This document shows, in pieces, positions 63,925-64,000 of a stretch of 64,000 bases of DNA (positions within the stretch are counted from its first letter, which is position 1; the number at the start of each line of letters is the position of its first letter). The notes under the pieces are model-generated. The model was not told the origin of the DNA, ran no database searches, and saw nothing but the letters and a program-made list of their open reading frames with translations. A program made the translations under genes and the position numbers. This stretch comes from Ptiloglossa arizonensis (taxonomy: Eukaryota; Arthropoda; Insecta; Hymenoptera; Colletidae): positions 62,001-126,000 of the forward strand of contig NW_027479261.1 in NCBI RefSeq assembly GCF_051014685.1, read 5' to 3'.

Positions 63925-64000
63925 CTTTGAAGCTAAGGAGTGGTGGAGAAGACAACAAATTTTTCGCAATTCTGCTGCTTCAATCGCTTAACCAGAATGG
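63884..64000 (+). repeat. Partial monomer at the right edge (117 bp)
   Basis: The 362nd monomer starts at the GGAATTTTTGGGG landmark, is class B (AAGGAGTGGTGGAGAAG) and is cut off by the window end after CTTAACCAGAATGG. The array therefore continues. Confidence 0.95.

Larger units (their letters stand above)
1..64000. repeat. Continuous 177-bp satellite DNA array (361 complete monomers)
   Basis: The landmark GGAAT, at the start of the conserved GGAATTTTTGGG segment, occurs at 6, 183, 360, 537, 714, 891, 1068 and so on to 63,884. By hand, (63,884-6) equals 361 x 177 minus 19. The deficit is fully explained by small indels I located individually, so there is no room for an inserted element. 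All monomers point the same way and no inversion was seen. The window starts 5 bp before a monomer boundary and ends 117 bp into the 362nd copy, so the array continues past both edges. Monomer length near one nucleosome repeat and high homogeneity are usual for centromeric or pericentromeric satellites in plants and animals; location at a centromere is inference. The family is not recognised. No gene, RNA gene or mobile element is present anywhere in the window. Confidence 0.98.
35380..64000. repeat. Array zone 3: right subtype set, most homogeneous
   Basis: This zone is marked by AGGAATTTTTGCGTTAGG with GATGAAATAGG (first GCGTTAGG at about 35,403, then repeatedly to about 63,540), by TTCTTTTGCTCGAAACGC, and by frequent TAGCGAAAAAATACGC with TACGGTTG. 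It also holds most copies of a 1-bp shortening of the T-run (GGAATTTTGGGTT), at about 36,280, 38,403, 45,128, 49,375, 52,206, 57,161, 57,868 and 60,699, after an earlier copy at 34,158. It carries the longest near-identical duplications in the window, which suggests the most recent turnover. Confidence 0.75.

Noticed and set aside
1..64000. CRISPR array
   Set aside because: There is no alternation of short constant repeats and unique spacers. The whole 177-bp unit is conserved and the variable positions are scattered.
1..64000. Tandem rRNA, tRNA or snRNA gene cluster
   Set aside because: No conserved rRNA or snRNA stretch is visible. GGTCAATCC resembles the tRNA B box only loosely (it lacks the TCG core) and no cloverleaf can be drawn around it.
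1..64000. Embedded transposon, retrotransposon or terminal repeats
   Set aside because: The 177-bp register holds across the whole window with only 1-2 bp shifts, so there is no room for an insertion.
1..64000. Arabidopsis 178-bp, Brassica 176-bp or human alpha satellite identity
   Set aside because: The length is similar, but the sequence does not resemble those monomers as I know them. This was judged from memory and not by a search.
1..64000. Strong hairpin or cruciform within the monomer
   Set aside because: Only short palindromes were found (TCGCGA, CCTAGG, AAAAATTTTT). I saw no long inverted repeat with a loop.
1..64000. Inverted segments or a change of array orientation
   Set aside because: The landmark GGAAT...GTCAATCCG and TTTCTACTTTCAG stay on the plus strand at all points checked from start to end.
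1..64000. Promoters, terminators or riboswitches
   Set aside because: AT-rich words recur in every monomer and none is linked to a gene. With no gene present there is nothing to support such calls.

Overview
The whole 64-kb window is one uninterrupted head-to-tail satellite DNA array. A landmark shared by all monomers (the GGAAT that opens the T-run) recurs every 177 bp from position 6 to position 63,884. I checked this register by hand at about 35 points along the window. It gives 361 complete monomers with a net deficit of only 19 bp, plus a 5-bp stub at the left edge and a 117-bp partial monomer at the right edge. I found no protein-coding gene, tRNA, rRNA, transposon, CRISPR array or unique sequence. 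Every stretch over 300 bases is satellite.

The organism is a eukaryote. The monomer length, array size and near-identity of copies are typical of centromeric or pericentromeric satellites. I do not recognise the family: it is not the Arabidopsis ~178-bp repeat or human alpha satellite as I know them. A representative monomer is about 44% GC. Its CpG content is about as expected or slightly above (10 seen against about 8 expected, counted by hand), so there is no strong CpG depletion.

Each monomer has the same internal layout. From its start these are: a CENP-B-box-like element centred on TTCGCGAG (box 1), a subtype-diagnostic segment, an A-tract/T-tract junction, a CCTAGG palindrome, a second weaker CENP-B-box-like element (box 2), and a pyrimidine-rich stretch ending in TTTCAG. 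Two broad monomer classes recur. Class A carries AAATGGTTGAG and usually has stop codons. Class B carries GAGTGGTGGAG and reads open for all 59 codons (177 = 3 x 59).

There is no single higher-order period. The array is a mosaic of nested duplications of different monomer counts: 2, 3, 5, 7, 8, 9, 12, 15, 27, 30, 33 and 48. Three zones differ in diagnostic variants: about 1-15.1 kb, about 15.1-35.4 kb and about 35.4-64 kb. The right zone looks youngest. It holds an adjacent 12-monomer duplication (36.2-40.4 kb), related 12-mer material again at 52 and 61 kb, and a 4.66-kb block repeated 8,493 bp away with no difference at any position I compared.

The many short open frames on both strands are a by-product of a 177-bp period divisible by three. 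I do not annotate them as genes. The best lead for something undescribed is the satellite family itself, with its two CENP-B-box-like elements at fixed spacing.
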